This document shows positions 34,255-42,906 of a stretch of 64,000 nucleotides of DNA, in pieces. The position numbers and the translations under genes are program-made. The DNA is from Chloroflexota bacterium (GTDB lineage Bacteria > Chloroflexota > UBA11872 > VXOZ01), in contig JAAXIC010000021.1 of the NCBI GenBank assembly GCA_012270555.1, forward strand, positions 31,617-95,616, in the 5' to 3' direction. The notes below the pieces were generated by a model. That model was not told the origin of the DNA, searched no databases, and saw only the letters and a program-made list of their open reading frames with translations. Positions within the stretch are counted from its first letter, which is position 1, and each line of letters begins with the position of its first letter.

Positions 34255-35508
34255 ATGAGCGAACCGAGACCCCCAGACGAAAACGAAGATGACATAAGAC
34301 CTATACGCGGCCCCCAGGACTCTGGCGACCTAGAGGCGCAGTGGAAGCCCCAACGCGAGCGCACCATTGGCATTATCGTCATCGGTGTGGTTGCCGTCGT
34401 CGCGTTGTTTGCCTTCATCATCTACCCACGCTTCTTGCAGCCGGCCCAACAGCAAGCCGTTGCCAACATGCGCGGCGGCACGGAAGTAGCGGCGCAGGAG
34501 CACTTCCAACGCTCAATCGAGTACATCAACGAATACGACTTCACTGGCGCCATGCGGGAATTGGATAGCGCCGTAGAGTTGGACGGCGCGAATCCGCAGT
34601 ACCGCATGCTCCGCGCTATCGTGGCGGTGCAACTCGATCGCTTTAGCAAGGCGCTGGACGACCTCGACACCGTCATCGAGGCGGATCCCGGTATGGTGGA
34701 CGCCTACGGGATGCGCGCCAACGTCTACTTGCTGCAGGAAGACTACGAACGTGCGCTGGAAGACGCCAGTTACGCGCTTTCGCTGGATCCTGAGACCGCT
34801 CACCGCTACCTGACCCGGGCGAAAGTGTATCAGGGCATGGGCGAGTACGAAAGGACGTTGGAGGACGCCGACGACGCGATACTCATCGATCCCGCAAACC
34901 CGGAAGCCTATCGCGTGCGAGCGTACTTGGGCATAAAGGTGGGCGCCTGCATGAACGCTTTGGCGGACGCCAACGTGGTTACGCAAATGGTGCCGGATTA
35001 CTCCGGGGCGTATCTCGCGCGCATCGCCGTCTACCTGGCGCTGGAACAGTACGAAAATGCCATAACCGACGCGACGCGAGAGATCAACATGGCGCCGGAG
35101 GGCAGTTTCGGGTACAACGCCCGTGCCTGGGCCTACGCCAAGGCGGGAGAATATGAAAGAGCGTTGGAAGATGCCAACCGGTCGATTGAAATCGATGACG
35201 AGTGCGCCGAGTGCTACGATACCCGTTCGCTGGCACAGCTTGGCCTGGGCAACCTCAACGAAGCGGAATCTGACGCGGATCGGGCCCTGCAACTGAGCGA
35301 CCATGCAAGCTGGGCCTACGTGGGCCGTGCCAAGGTCTTCTTGGCCAAGAACCGGCTCGATGCGGCGCTGGCTGATGCCAACGCGGCGGCGGAGTCCGGC
35401 CCCAACGAACGCGACGTCTATAACATCCGCGCCCAAATCTACCGCGCCATGGGCCGCACGAGCGAAGCTAACCGCGACGAGGCCCGCAAAGAAGCGCTTT
35501 CCTGCTAA
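34255..35508 (+). CDS. Membrane-anchored TPR protein
   Basis: 417 aa: an acidic 36-residue cytoplasmic tail, one transmembrane helix (TIGIIVIGVVAVVALFAF, about 37-58), then about ten TPR units of 34 residues up to the C-terminus (for example AQEHFQRSIEYINEYDFTGA and LLQEDYERALEDASYALSL). The units are unusually regular and end in D-A/E-D acidic helices. Type II orientation predicted, so the TPR solenoid faces outside or the periplasm-like space; a protein scaffold. Start is ATG 34255 with GGAG 6 nt upstream rather than 34213, which has no SD and would overlap the amidase. Confidence 0.87.
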   Translation: MSEPRPPDENEDDIRPIRGPQDSGDLEAQWKPQRERTIGIIVIGVVAVVALFAFIIYPRFLQPAQQQAVANMRGGTEVAAQEHFQRSIEYINEYDFTGAMRELDSAVELDGANPQYRMLRAIVAVQLDRFSKALDDLDTVIEADPGMVDAYGMRANVYLLQEDYERALEDASYALSLDPETAHRYLTRAKVYQGMGEYERTLEDADDAILIDPANPEAYRVRAYLGIKVGACMNALADANVVTQMVPDYSGAYLARIAVYLALEQYENAITDATREINMAPEGSFGYNARAWAYAKAGEYERALEDANRSIEIDDECAECYDTRSLAQLGLGNLNEAESDADRALQLSDHASWAYVGRAKVFLAKNRLDAALADANAAAESGPNERDVYNIRAQIYRAMGRTSEANRDEARKEALSC

Positions 35509-35560
35509 GGCCCTCTGTCCCCATTCGCTATAGTGAACCCGCAATTGCACGCGAATAAAC

Positions 35561-35594
35561 ACCCTCTCCCTGGGGAGAGGGCCGGGGTGAGGGG
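35561..35594. repeat. Palindromic element, family R1 (short copy)
   Basis: CCCTCTCCCTGGGGAGAGGG hairpin followed by CCGGGGTGAGGGG. The rest of 35509-35827 shows no gene. Confidence 0.75.
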
Positions 35595-35827
35595 AAAATC
35601 GGGCCGCACAGCCCGCATTATGAAACTTTCGGCGGGGTGCGCAGAAGTTTCCTATGACCTACGCAACAGTACCGGTGCGCGCTTGCTCGCTTTGCGCCAC
35701 TGCCACGTAAACGACTCAGGATGGTATGCCCTTCACGTTTAGACTACAGCATGAGCACTAGTTGGATACTTTACAGAGGTCGCGAACGAGATTCCCCTAG
35801 ACTCCTTCGTGTTCATCAGGCGGCAGG

Positions 35828-36637
35828 ATGATGTTGGATCTTGCATCTCTTACAGGCCCCAAGGCGTTTGGCAAAGCGTACCAATACATGCTCGAAAACG
35901 ACACGCATGCTCCAGGAAGTGTCGATCGTGAACTCGCGGCGAGCATGATTAGGCTCTGTGAAGATACTGCATCCTATCTTTATGACGCTTACACGGACTT
36001 ACGTATTGGCTACGTCAAGGGGTCTCGTCCCGCTCTTGAAGAAACCCTTTCTGCAATCGAACCTTCTGTTCTTGATCCCGAACATCTCATTCCTGCTATC
36101 GCATACTTCACACGAGGGTTGGCCGAGAAACGGCCACGTGGACTGGATGCGATGCGTTTCGGCGGGACAGAAGAGCAGGTCATCGAAAGAGGCTCGGAGT
36201 GGTGCACTGACGTGGCACGCGTGGGGTGTGCCCTGTATCAATTGGCCGGCTTTCCGTGTCGAATAGTGAATCTCTTCAATCTCAATGCGGCGTACAGTGG
36301 GCATGTCATCGTCGAAGTCTATTGTTCTGAGACTTGGGGAGCTGTCGACACCAATTCAGCCGTCGTCTATCGAAAGGATAATGGCGTTCCTGCAACCACG
36401 TGGGAGCTCATGAATGACGACGTACTGGTAAACCGGCACAAAAGCCCGGAAGCATGGTGCACGGCACCAGAGCAGTTCACGTCAGCCGGTATTGCCAACT
36501 ACTACGTGCGTGATACGAAGCAGTATGACTACTCTGTGAGCAGATTGAACGATTACTATCGCGCTATCTTGACAATGGGCGGCCAAGACTGGCCGGGCGG
36601 TCTTTGCTGGCTTCATGGCGAGGATAGGGAGCAGTAG
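35828..36637 (+). CDS. Transglutaminase-like superfamily protein
   Basis: Protein of 269 aa with a transglutaminase/cysteine-protease core: catalytic C in GSEWCTDVARVGCALYQLAG (about residues 121-140), H in YSGHVIVEVY (about 157-166) and D in WGAVDTNSAV (about 171-180), in the expected C-H-D order. No signal peptide, so cytosolic. It could be a peptidase, an N-glycanase-like enzyme or an amidase; the substrate is unknown. Start is one of two tandem ATGs (35828/35831) after GGCAGG. Codon use is less GC-rich than in its neighbours (AT-rich third positions), suggesting later acquisition. Confidence 0.8.
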   Translation: MMLDLASLTGPKAFGKAYQYMLENDTHAPGSVDRELAASMIRLCEDTASYLYDAYTDLRIGYVKGSRPALEETLSAIEPSVLDPEHLIPAIAYFTRGLAEKRPRGLDAMRFGGTEEQVIERGSEWCTDVARVGCALYQLAGFPCRIVNLFNLNAAYSGHVIVEVYCSETWGAVDTNSAVVYRKDNGVPATTWELMNDDVLVNRHKSPEAWCTAPEQFTSAGIANYYVRDTKQYDYSVSRLNDYYRAILTMGGQDWPGGLCWLHGEDREQ

Positions 36638-36708
36638 GCGGGTTGCAACCAGGCGCCGCCTCTCGGCCCAGGAGAACGAACCTTGAGAATGGGACCGAAC
36701 ACTGGGTG

Positions 36709-37116
36709 TCAGAACAGTTCGCTGAGTGCCTCTTGGGGAGTGACCGCACGGATTGGCGACCGTGCGTAGTCCTTGACGTTCCTCGTGACGATTAGCCGCG
36801 CCCCGCACGCACGGGCGGCAGCCACCTGCATGGCGTCCTCGAAGTCGGCCATTGGCAGCGCGGCGGCATAGCGGATGCCTGCGGTGTCAGTTGTAGCCAC
36901 CGCGACAAAGCGTGTGAGTTCCACAATGAAGTCGCGCGCGTTCACGCCACCCAGCGCGGGAGCGACGAGGTAGTAGAAGTTCGCTACGGAGTGCCAGGCG
37001 ATGAATGCCGCCTCCGCGCCGTGCTCGATCCGGTCCATGAGTTGAGCGGCTGTGTCGGCGTGCGGACGCCTATCGAGGGCGACGTCTATGAGCACGTCGG
37101 TGTCAAGGAGTATCAT
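36709..37116 (-). CDS. PIN-domain toxin (VapC-like)
   Basis: PIN ribonuclease of 135 aa, the probable toxin of a type II pair. Acidic active-site residues: D5 (MILLDTDVLID), D near residue 91 in MADFEDAMQVAAA, and D in TRNVKDYA near residue 117. PIN toxins cleave RNA, often tRNA or rRNA; the target is unknown. Its start overlaps the antitoxin stop by 4 nt (ATGA at 37113-37116). Convergent with the transglutaminase-like gene. Confidence 0.9.
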   Translation of the reverse strand: MILLDTDVLIDVALDRRPHADTAAQLMDRIEHGAEAAFIAWHSVANFYYLVAPALGGVNARDFIVELTRFVAVATTDTAGIRYAAALPMADFEDAMQVAAARACGARLIVTRNVKDYARSPIRAVTPQEALSELF

Positions 37117-37340
37117 TCCAGATACTTCTTGGCCAGCGCAGCGTAGCGCGGGTCATCAACACGTTCCGCCGCCTGAAACTTGCCGCGCCAGCGAGACGAG
37201 AAGGACGGCGCGTCCTCCCCCGCCATTTCCCGGAGAGACTGCTCGATCAGCGACGAAAGTGACACGCCGCGCGCGCGGGCATACCGTTTGGCCGCCGGCA
37301 GGAGTTCGGCATCCACGGTGATAGTGAGTTTTTGCTTCAT
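37113..37340 (-). CDS. Ribbon-helix-helix antitoxin (VapB-like, DUF6364 type)
   Basis: 75-aa antitoxin: N-terminal strand MKQKLTITVDAEL, then helices LPAAKRYARARGVSLSSLIEQSL (ribbon-helix-helix DNA-binding), and a charged toxin-binding tail (RWRGKFQAAERVDDPRYAALAKKYLE). It lies first in the operon, as is usual, and overlaps the toxin start by 4 nt. It probably represses its own promoter through the GTATAC sites just upstream. Confidence 0.9.
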   Translation of the reverse strand: MKQKLTITVDAELLPAAKRYARARGVSLSSLIEQSLREMAGEDAPSFSSRWRGKFQAAERVDDPRYAALAKKYLE

Positions 37341-37363
37341 CTTGGCTTGTCGTTTCCTAACTC

Positions 37364-37390
37364 GTATACTAATACTATATCAAAGTATAC
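37364..37390 (-). promoter_or_regulatory. Paired GTATAC operator of the toxin-antitoxin operon
   Basis: Two palindromic GTATAC hexamers (37364-37369 and 37385-37390), 21 bp centre to centre (two helical turns), lie 24-50 nt upstream of the antitoxin ATG in an AT-rich island containing TATAGT. This geometry suits cooperative binding by a ribbon-helix-helix dimer pair. Confidence 0.55.
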
Positions 37391-37555
37391 GTATATTGGA
37401 AGGGATATGCAAGTTACCGCATACCGGTGAGCGCTCGCTTTGGGGTTGCTGAGAGCAATTTCGGTCTGATGATGCGGTGGCTTTAGCGCGGGCAGATGCT
37501 GAGGTTGTCCTCGCCTGTGCGCCGTGTCCCGCTGCATGCGTCAGCCCTGCGGCAA

Positions 37556-38716
37556 CTACCCCAAGTCGAGGAGCTTCTCAATCTCGCGCACGTCGTTGGG
37601 GGCGGGCACCACGTCTCTCGCCACGTCCAAGGCGATTTGGGGGTCTTTGAGGCCGTGGCCGGTGAGGACGCAGACGATGCGGTCGGTGGGCTTGACCTTG
37701 CCTGCGGCGGCCAGCTTGAGGATACCGGCCACGGAGGCGGCTGAGGCCGGTTCGGCAAAGACGCCTTCACCCTCTGCCAAGAGCTTGTAGGCATCCAGGA
37801 TTTCAGGATCGCTTACCGTATCGATCAGGCCGCCCGACTCGTCCCGGGCGCGCACGGCGCGCTGCCAGTTGGCGGGGTTGCCGATACGCAGCGCCGAGGC
37901 CACGGTGTCCGGGTTCGCGATGGGCCGGTTTTCCACAATGGCAGCCGCGCCTGCTGCCTCGAAGCCCCACATGCGTGGCAGGCGGGTGTTGTGCCCCGCG
38001 CGGCGGTATTCCCGGTAGCCCATCCAGTAGCTCGTGATGTTGCCCGCGTTGCCGACCGGGATCGCGAGAATGTCCGGCGCGTCGCCCAGCACGTCGCTGC
38101 ACTCGAAAGCAGCCGTCTTCTGACCCTGCAGGCGATACGGGTTGATGGAGTTGACGACGGTGATGGGATTGCGCGCCGTAATCTCACGCACGATACGCAA
38201 CGCGTCGTCAAAGGTGCCGTCCAGGGCGATGACCACCGCGCCATAGATCAGCGCTTGGGCGAGCTTGCCTAAAGCAATCTTGCCCGCGGAAACCACGACC
38301 ACTGCTTTGATCTGCGCGGCCGCGGCGTAGGCCGCGGCGGCCGCGCTCGTATTGCCGGTGGAGGCGCACATGATGGCCTCAGCGCCTTCTTCCAGCGCCT
38401 TGGCGACGGCCATCACCATGCCGCGGTCCTTGAACGATCCGGTGGGATTGCAGCCTTCCAGCTTGAGCCAGAGTTCGGCGCACCCCACGCGCTTCTCCAG
38501 CGTATGGGCGCGCACGAGCGGCGTGAAGCCTTCGCCGCGTCCGATGAGCGGCGTCTGCTCCGTCACCGGCAGAAACTCGCGGTAGTGTGCCAGCAAATTG
38601 CGACCGGCGGGCGCAGCGCCGCTCACAATTGGATCATCCTTTAGACCCGCTTCCGATGCCGCCGGGGCGTTCTCAGCCGCAACGGACGCTGCGGTTGTGT
38701 CACGACGAATGTCCAC
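37556..38716 (-). CDS. thrC: Threonine synthase
   Basis: PLP enzyme converting O-phosphohomoserine to threonine, 386 aa. PLP lysine K96 in [27 protein letters not shown] and the glycine loop [16 protein letters not shown] bind PLP phosphate; C-terminal [16 protein letters not shown] and [11 protein letters not shown] are typical of this class. An extra Ala/Glu-rich N-terminus (about 38 residues) precedes the core. Start is GTG 38716 with GGGAG upstream; no ATG fits. It follows hom by 30 nt, forming a hom-thrC operon for the threonine branch; homoserine kinase is not in the window. Confidence 0.95.
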   Translation of the reverse strand: MDIRRDTTAASVAAENAPAASEAGLKDDPIVSGAAPAGRNLLAHYREFLPVTEQTPLIGRGEGFTPLVRAHTLEKRVGCAELWLKLEGCNPTGSFKDRGMVMAVAKALEEGAEAIMCASTGNTSAAAAAYAAAAQIKAVVVVSAGKIALGKLAQALIYGAVVIALDGTFDDALRIVREITARNPITVVNSINPYRLQGQKTAAFECSDVLGDAPDILAIPVGNAGNITSYWMGYREYRRAGHNTRLPRMWGFEAAGAAAIVENRPIANPDTVASALRIGNPANWQRAVRARDESGGLIDTVSDPEILDAYKLLAEGEGVFAEPASAASVAGILKLAAAGKVKPTDRIVCVLTGHGLKDPQIALDVARDVVPAPNDVREIEKLLDLG

Positions 38717-38746
38717 AATCTCCCTCTCGCAACCCTGTCTCTGTGT

Positions 38747-40072
38747 TCACACAGACTCCCCCACGTCCACAATGCGCAGGAAGCCCGCTACTCTGGTTAC
38801 CACGTCCAGCGCCGCGATGTCTTGCACGGCAGCCTGCATGGCTCGCTCATAGGCATCGTGCGTAGTAAACACCAACTCGGCAGTTTGGTTCACGGGGTCC
38901 GCCTCTTTCTGAATTACGGAAGCGATGCTGATGCTGTGCGTACCGCAGACTGTCGCGATTTTGGCGAGCACCCCCGGCCGATCGGCAGCCCACAGGCGAA
39001 AATAGAAGCGCGTTTCGACCGCATCCATCGGTTTCAGCGATTTGCTGGCATCGATGCTATAGGGAATGCGGTTGGTCACGCCGCAGATGATGTTATGCGC
39101 CACGTCAATCACGTCGGCGACAATCGCGCTGGCCGTCGGCTCCGAGCCCGCGCCCCGGCCGTAGAACATCACGTTCCCCACCAAGTCGCCCACGACGTAC
39201 ACTGCATTATACACGCCGTCCACGCTGGCAAGCGGCGCGGACTGGGGCACCAATGCGGGGTGGACCGCGGCCTCGTACCGACCGTTGTCTTGGCGGGCGA
39301 GCGCCAGCAACTTGATCACGTAGCCAAGGTCTTGCGCGTAGCGGAAGTCCGCCGGCTCGAGTTGCATGATGCCTTCATGGTAGATAGCCGCGGGATCAAC
39401 TTGGGTGCGAAAAGCCAGCGAGGTTAGGATGGCCAGCTTGTAGGCGGCGTCGATGCCCTCCACGTCTTTGGTTGGATCGGCTTCGGCAAACCCCAGGCGT
39501 TGCGCCTCGGCCAGCACGTCTGCCAGCGCCGCGCCCTCCCGCGACATGCGCGTCAGGATGTAGTTCGTGGTGCCGTTGATAATGGCGTAGATTTCATGAA
39601 TCTCATTGGCAACCAGGTCGGAGCGGAACGAGCCAATCAGTGGAATGCCGCCGCCGACACTGGCCTCGAAGTAGACGTCGACGTTCTGCTCGTTGGCAAG
39701 GCGGAGGAGTTCCGGCCCGTGGTTCGCCATCACGTCTTTGTTGCCCGTGACCAGATGCTTGCCGGCCAGAATGGCCCGCTTGGCGTAGGTGTACGCCGGC
39801 TCCACGCCGCCAATCAGTTCGATGACAATGTGAATCGACGAGTCATCGAGAATATCGCCGGGATCGCAGGTCAGCAATGCCGGTTCAACGTCGACTCCCC
39901 GGGCTTTCTCCCTATCCCGCACCAGGATCTTCTTCACGCGCAGATCGCGGTCCGTTTCCATGGCGAGCACGCGGGCCTTCTCGCGGATGATGCGCAAGAC
40001 GCCGCTGCCGACCACGCCGAGACCCATCAGTCCGATGTTGATTGTCTTCTCGTTACTCACCGAGTTCTTCAC
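38747..40072 (-). CDS. hom: Homoserine dehydrogenase
   Basis: NAD(P)-dependent enzyme reducing aspartate semialdehyde to homoserine, 441 aa. Rossmann motif GLMGLGVVGSGV (14-25), AGKHLVTGNKDVMANHG, INGTTNYILTRM near residue 166, and the catalytic lysine region EADPTKDVEGIDAAYKLAIL near 195-215. A C-terminal ACT domain (about 360-435, DRPGVLAKIATVCGTHSISI) suggests feedback inhibition by threonine. First gene of the hom-thrC operon. Confidence 0.96.
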   Translation of the reverse strand: MKNSVSNEKTINIGLMGLGVVGSGVLRIIREKARVLAMETDRDLRVKKILVRDREKARGVDVEPALLTCDPGDILDDSSIHIVIELIGGVEPAYTYAKRAILAGKHLVTGNKDVMANHGPELLRLANEQNVDVYFEASVGGGIPLIGSFRSDLVANEIHEIYAIINGTTNYILTRMSREGAALADVLAEAQRLGFAEADPTKDVEGIDAAYKLAILTSLAFRTQVDPAAIYHEGIMQLEPADFRYAQDLGYVIKLLALARQDNGRYEAAVHPALVPQSAPLASVDGVYNAVYVVGDLVGNVMFYGRGAGSEPTASAIVADVIDVAHNIICGVTNRIPYSIDASKSLKPMDAVETRFYFRLWAADRPGVLAKIATVCGTHSISIASVIQKEADPVNQTAELVFTTHDAYERAMQAAVQDIAALDVVTRVAGFLRIVDVGESV

Positions 40073-40174
40073 TCCTTAGCCGAGGCTGCCATCGAGCAAC
40101 CGCTTCTCATCGTCTATGCCTAAATTGACGGGCTGACACGCACGCAGCCTATTGATCCGGCCCAACGCTTGCTC

Positions 40175-40711
40175 CTAGGTTTGGCCCAAACGATAGACGA
40201 AGAACAGAGCCACGTCTTGGGTGGGATAGTACCGGTCATTGTATCCGCTGAAAATGAAGCCGTTCTTGTGCAAGAACTGAATAGCGGGATAGTTGCGCGA
40301 TTGCACGTCCATACACAGCCCTTGCAACTGGTTATGCTTTGCCCAGTTCAGACTCGTGCGCAGCAGGGCTGAGCCGACACCGCGCCGCCGCAGGTCGGGA
40401 CGCACGACAATGCTCTGTATGAGACCGGTGCCGAGCCGTCGCGGCGAGAGCATGTCCAGGTACCCGACGATCACACGCTCTTCCTCTGCCACCAGGAAGA
40501 GGTCACCGTTTCTCCAGTCCGCGTACAGGTCCTCCAGATCCAACGGTGGCTGCAGGGTCAGAATGCGCGGCAGGCGTCGCACTTGAAAGCCGGAAAGTTG
40601 ACGGTTGCCTTCCCAGCGCGTCTCCATAGCCCAGACAGACTGCGTTTGGTAGGAAGCATCGAGCCGTATGCAAGCGTCGATATCTCTGCGTTCGGCGCGG
40701 CGTACACGCAT
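40175..40711 (-). CDS. GNAT-family N-acetyltransferase
   Basis: 178-aa acetyltransferase. Motif A, the acetyl-CoA pyrophosphate loop, is VRPDLRRRGVGSALL near residues 118-132; DVQSRNYPAIQFLHKNGF is the C-terminal motif B with the typical Asn and Phe. It resembles RimI-like protein N-terminal acetyltransferases, but the substrate is undetermined. The frame is open further upstream, but that part lies inside the preceding gene; ATG 40711, 9 nt after the preceding stop, is the natural start. Probably co-transcribed with the AI-2E transporter gene. Confidence 0.88.
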   Translation of the reverse strand: MRVRRAERRDIDACIRLDASYQTQSVWAMETRWEGNRQLSGFQVRRLPRILTLQPPLDLEDLYADWRNGDLFLVAEEERVIVGYLDMLSPRRLGTGLIQSIVVRPDLRRRGVGSALLRTSLNWAKHNQLQGLCMDVQSRNYPAIQFLHKNGFIFSGYNDRYYPTQDVALFFVYRLGQT

Positions 40712-40719
40712 GCGGGGGC

Positions 40720-41865
40720 CTAGGTGGTGAGCTTCACGTAGAGGTAGCTGAGCACGATGCGGAGGATTGCCGCCGTGGGAATTGCCAGCAGCATTCCAGA
40801 AATACCGAAGAGCGCTCCTCCAGACAGGATAGCAAAAAGCGTCAGCACCGGGTTGAGTTGCACGTACCGCCCCACGACGTTCGGGATGATGAGATAGTCT
40901 TCGATGTGGCGCATCACGGTGTACATGAGCGCGACGATAACGGCGTAGACCACCGGCGACCAGCCGTACGGGCTGGGATAGACCAATGCCAGCAACACGG
41001 CCGGCGTCGCCGCCAGTACGGGCCCGATGAAGGGGATGAGTTCCAGAAAGCCCGCCGCGGGCGCCAAGACGAGGGCGTAGGGTACGCCCAAGATTCTCAA
41101 GCCGATGTAGGTTGCCACCGACATAATCACTACCAGCATCAGTTGTCCGCGGATGAAGCGGCCCACCATGCGGTCGATTTGACCGCCCACCATCGACACT
41201 TCCTGGCGGTACGGGGCCGGCACCATGCGGCGCGCCCAAATGCCAAAACGGTTCGATTCCAGTAGCAAGTAGAAGGTGGCAAAGAGACATAAGAGGAATT
41301 TGAGCGCCAACTCAACCACGTGCAAGGCGATTTCCAGAGCGGCGTCGATTACTTGGGAAGTCACGGAATCCAACGTGCCGGCCAGGAGTTCACCGGAGGT
41401 CCCGATTACCTCCTCCAGGCCAAAGAGTTCCACCTGGGCATACGTAGCCATGGTGCTCTCGAGATTCTCCACGATACTCGGCAGGCTGCGCCGGAGGCCC
41501 TCCAGCTCACGGCTGAGCGGCGGGTAGCCGAACGTGAAGAGCAACACGATGCCGCCGAAGAAGAACCCCATGAGAATAAGAGTCACCCAGAAACGATGGA
41601 GCCGCGTGTGCTTGCAGAGCCACGTCACCAGCGGCGCCAAGAGATAGGCCAAGGCCCCGGCCCAAATGAACGGCCAAATAATCGCGCGCACCCCGTACAC
41701 GAAGAAGATCGCGAGCGCAAGCAGCGCTATGACCACCACCGCCTTGGCGCGGGGTGAGAAACGCACGCCGGGGGGCTGTGGCGCGGGTGGTTGCGGCGGC
41801 GTGGAGCCGTCCGTCTCTTCCGCAGGGGCGTCTTCAATCTCCGAAGGAGTCGTGATGCTGCTCAT
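40720..41865 (-). CDS. AI-2E family transporter (PerM/DUF20)
   Basis: Polytopic membrane protein of 381 aa with eight predicted helices after a Pro/Glu-rich cytoplasmic N-terminus (about 37 residues). Family features: the IGPVLAATPAVLLAL segment after LELIPFIG, and the C-terminal NVVGRYVQLNPVLTLFAIL motif. Members are proposed exporters, permeases or Na+/H+ antiporters; the AI-2E label reflects one E. coli member. ATG 41865 has GAGGTG close upstream. Confidence 0.9.
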   Translation of the reverse strand: MSSITTPSEIEDAPAEETDGSTPPQPPAPQPPGVRFSPRAKAVVVIALLALAIFFVYGVRAIIWPFIWAGALAYLLAPLVTWLCKHTRLHRFWVTLILMGFFFGGIVLLFTFGYPPLSRELEGLRRSLPSIVENLESTMATYAQVELFGLEEVIGTSGELLAGTLDSVTSQVIDAALEIALHVVELALKFLLCLFATFYLLLESNRFGIWARRMVPAPYRQEVSMVGGQIDRMVGRFIRGQLMLVVIMSVATYIGLRILGVPYALVLAPAAGFLELIPFIGPVLAATPAVLLALVYPSPYGWSPVVYAVIVALMYTVMRHIEDYLIIPNVVGRYVQLNPVLTLFAILSGGALFGISGMLLAIPTAAILRIVLSYLYVKLTT

Positions 41866-42085
41866 TACACCTCGTTACTATTGCCAGCCGCAGGAAAGAC
41901 ATTCCTATTAACTATGACACAGGCCGCACGGAAACGCACATTACTATGGGAAAAACGGCTCGTGGGGAGGAGAAATGAGGACGCAACGTGGGTTAAAAGC
42001 GGTTGACGAATGCTGAGATTTCCCTTAGAATTAAGGTGTATTCAATGTATAGACCCGTGTATCTACTTGGGTGAGGAGGGATCAG

Positions 42086-42493
42086 ATGGCAAGTAGTACC
42101 GACGTGGATTCTGTCCTTCGTATCTATACCTCCTATCTCGCAAATCAAAGGCGGCTTTCGCGAACGGAGACAGGAAAGAGGATTAGATGGCTCAGAGAAT
42201 TCAGTCGCTCAATGTGCGCGCGAAAGACAATCTACGACATTTCGGTACGCGACGTTGTCATCTATTTCGCAGAATGGGCCGAAAAGTTCGAAGATCCTGA
42301 CGAATGGTACGATCGGTATAAAGTCCTGGAACGCTTTTTCGATGATCTTGTAGACATGCAGGTTCTTGAAACAAACCAGATCAAAGGCATTTACGACGAC
42401 ACCGATATTGAGCCCGATCTTACCGACGATGCCGGGCCGGCGGAGTCTCTCGCACCGGTGAACTGGATGCGGCAAGACCACCCTCTCTACTAA
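42086..42493 (+). CDS. Small protein resembling an integrase N-terminal SAM-like domain
   Basis: 135 aa, all-helical and charged. The pattern VLRIYTSYLANQRRLSRTETGKRIRWLREFSRSM, followed by ISVRDVVIYFAEWAEK and RYKVLERFFDDLVDMQVLETN, resembles the core-binding (SAM-like) N-terminal domain of tyrosine recombinases, but there is no catalytic R-K-H-R-Y domain. It may be a domain co-opted as a DNA-binding protein, or a remnant. ATG 42086 has GAGGAGGG 5 nt upstream. The acidic C-terminal tail (DDTDIEPDLTDDAG) is distinctive. Function unknown. Confidence 0.65.
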   Translation: MASSTDVDSVLRIYTSYLANQRRLSRTETGKRIRWLREFSRSMCARKTIYDISVRDVVIYFAEWAEKFEDPDEWYDRYKVLERFFDDLVDMQVLETNQIKGIYDDTDIEPDLTDDAGPAESLAPVNWMRQDHPLY

Positions 42494-42906
42494 GCGTTTT
42501 GCTCCAGCCCAACGAGATTTCGACCGAAAACGACAGGCGCCTAACCCTCGGTTGTTTCCACCTTCTTCTTGCCTGGCGCTAGGCTAGCCGGAGCGTCTAT
42601 GCACCTCGCTAACGGTTCCTCCTTTACGACTCATCGCAGCTAGCGCCGGTTGGCCGGGGTACGTGGGCACGAGGATCCGAAACGGACCTCCGTTTCGCTA
42701 TTCCTCTCTTTATTGATGGTTACGGGGTCGGCCTTCTCGTCTTTGCGCTATCTCCGTCCTTGGAGCAACGCCTGGCGTCCCCGATCCGCAAGTCTTGGGT
42801 AACGCGGTTGTAAAGCTCTCAGCTCGCTGCTTTCACTGCGCTTGACCCGCGGTCTTCATGATTCACGAGAAGCAAAACGAGACACAAGAACGAGGAGGAT
42901 TGACCA
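42494..42906. other. 413-bp gene-free region, hairpin-rich, unassigned
   Basis: No frame of 60 codons or more and no similarity to known RNAs that I recognise (RNase P, tmRNA, SRP, 6S motifs absent). Hairpins include CGAAACGGA / TCCGTTTCG (about 42678-42697), ACGCC / GGCGT (about 42768-42778) and several GCTAGC/GCCGG inverted segments (42570-42660). It could be a structured RNA or a relic. Confidence 0.45.

Noticed and set aside
40712..41290. Upstream extension of the GNAT frame
   Set aside because: It overlaps the AI-2E transporter in another frame and lacks any motif; ATG 40711 follows the transporter stop directly.
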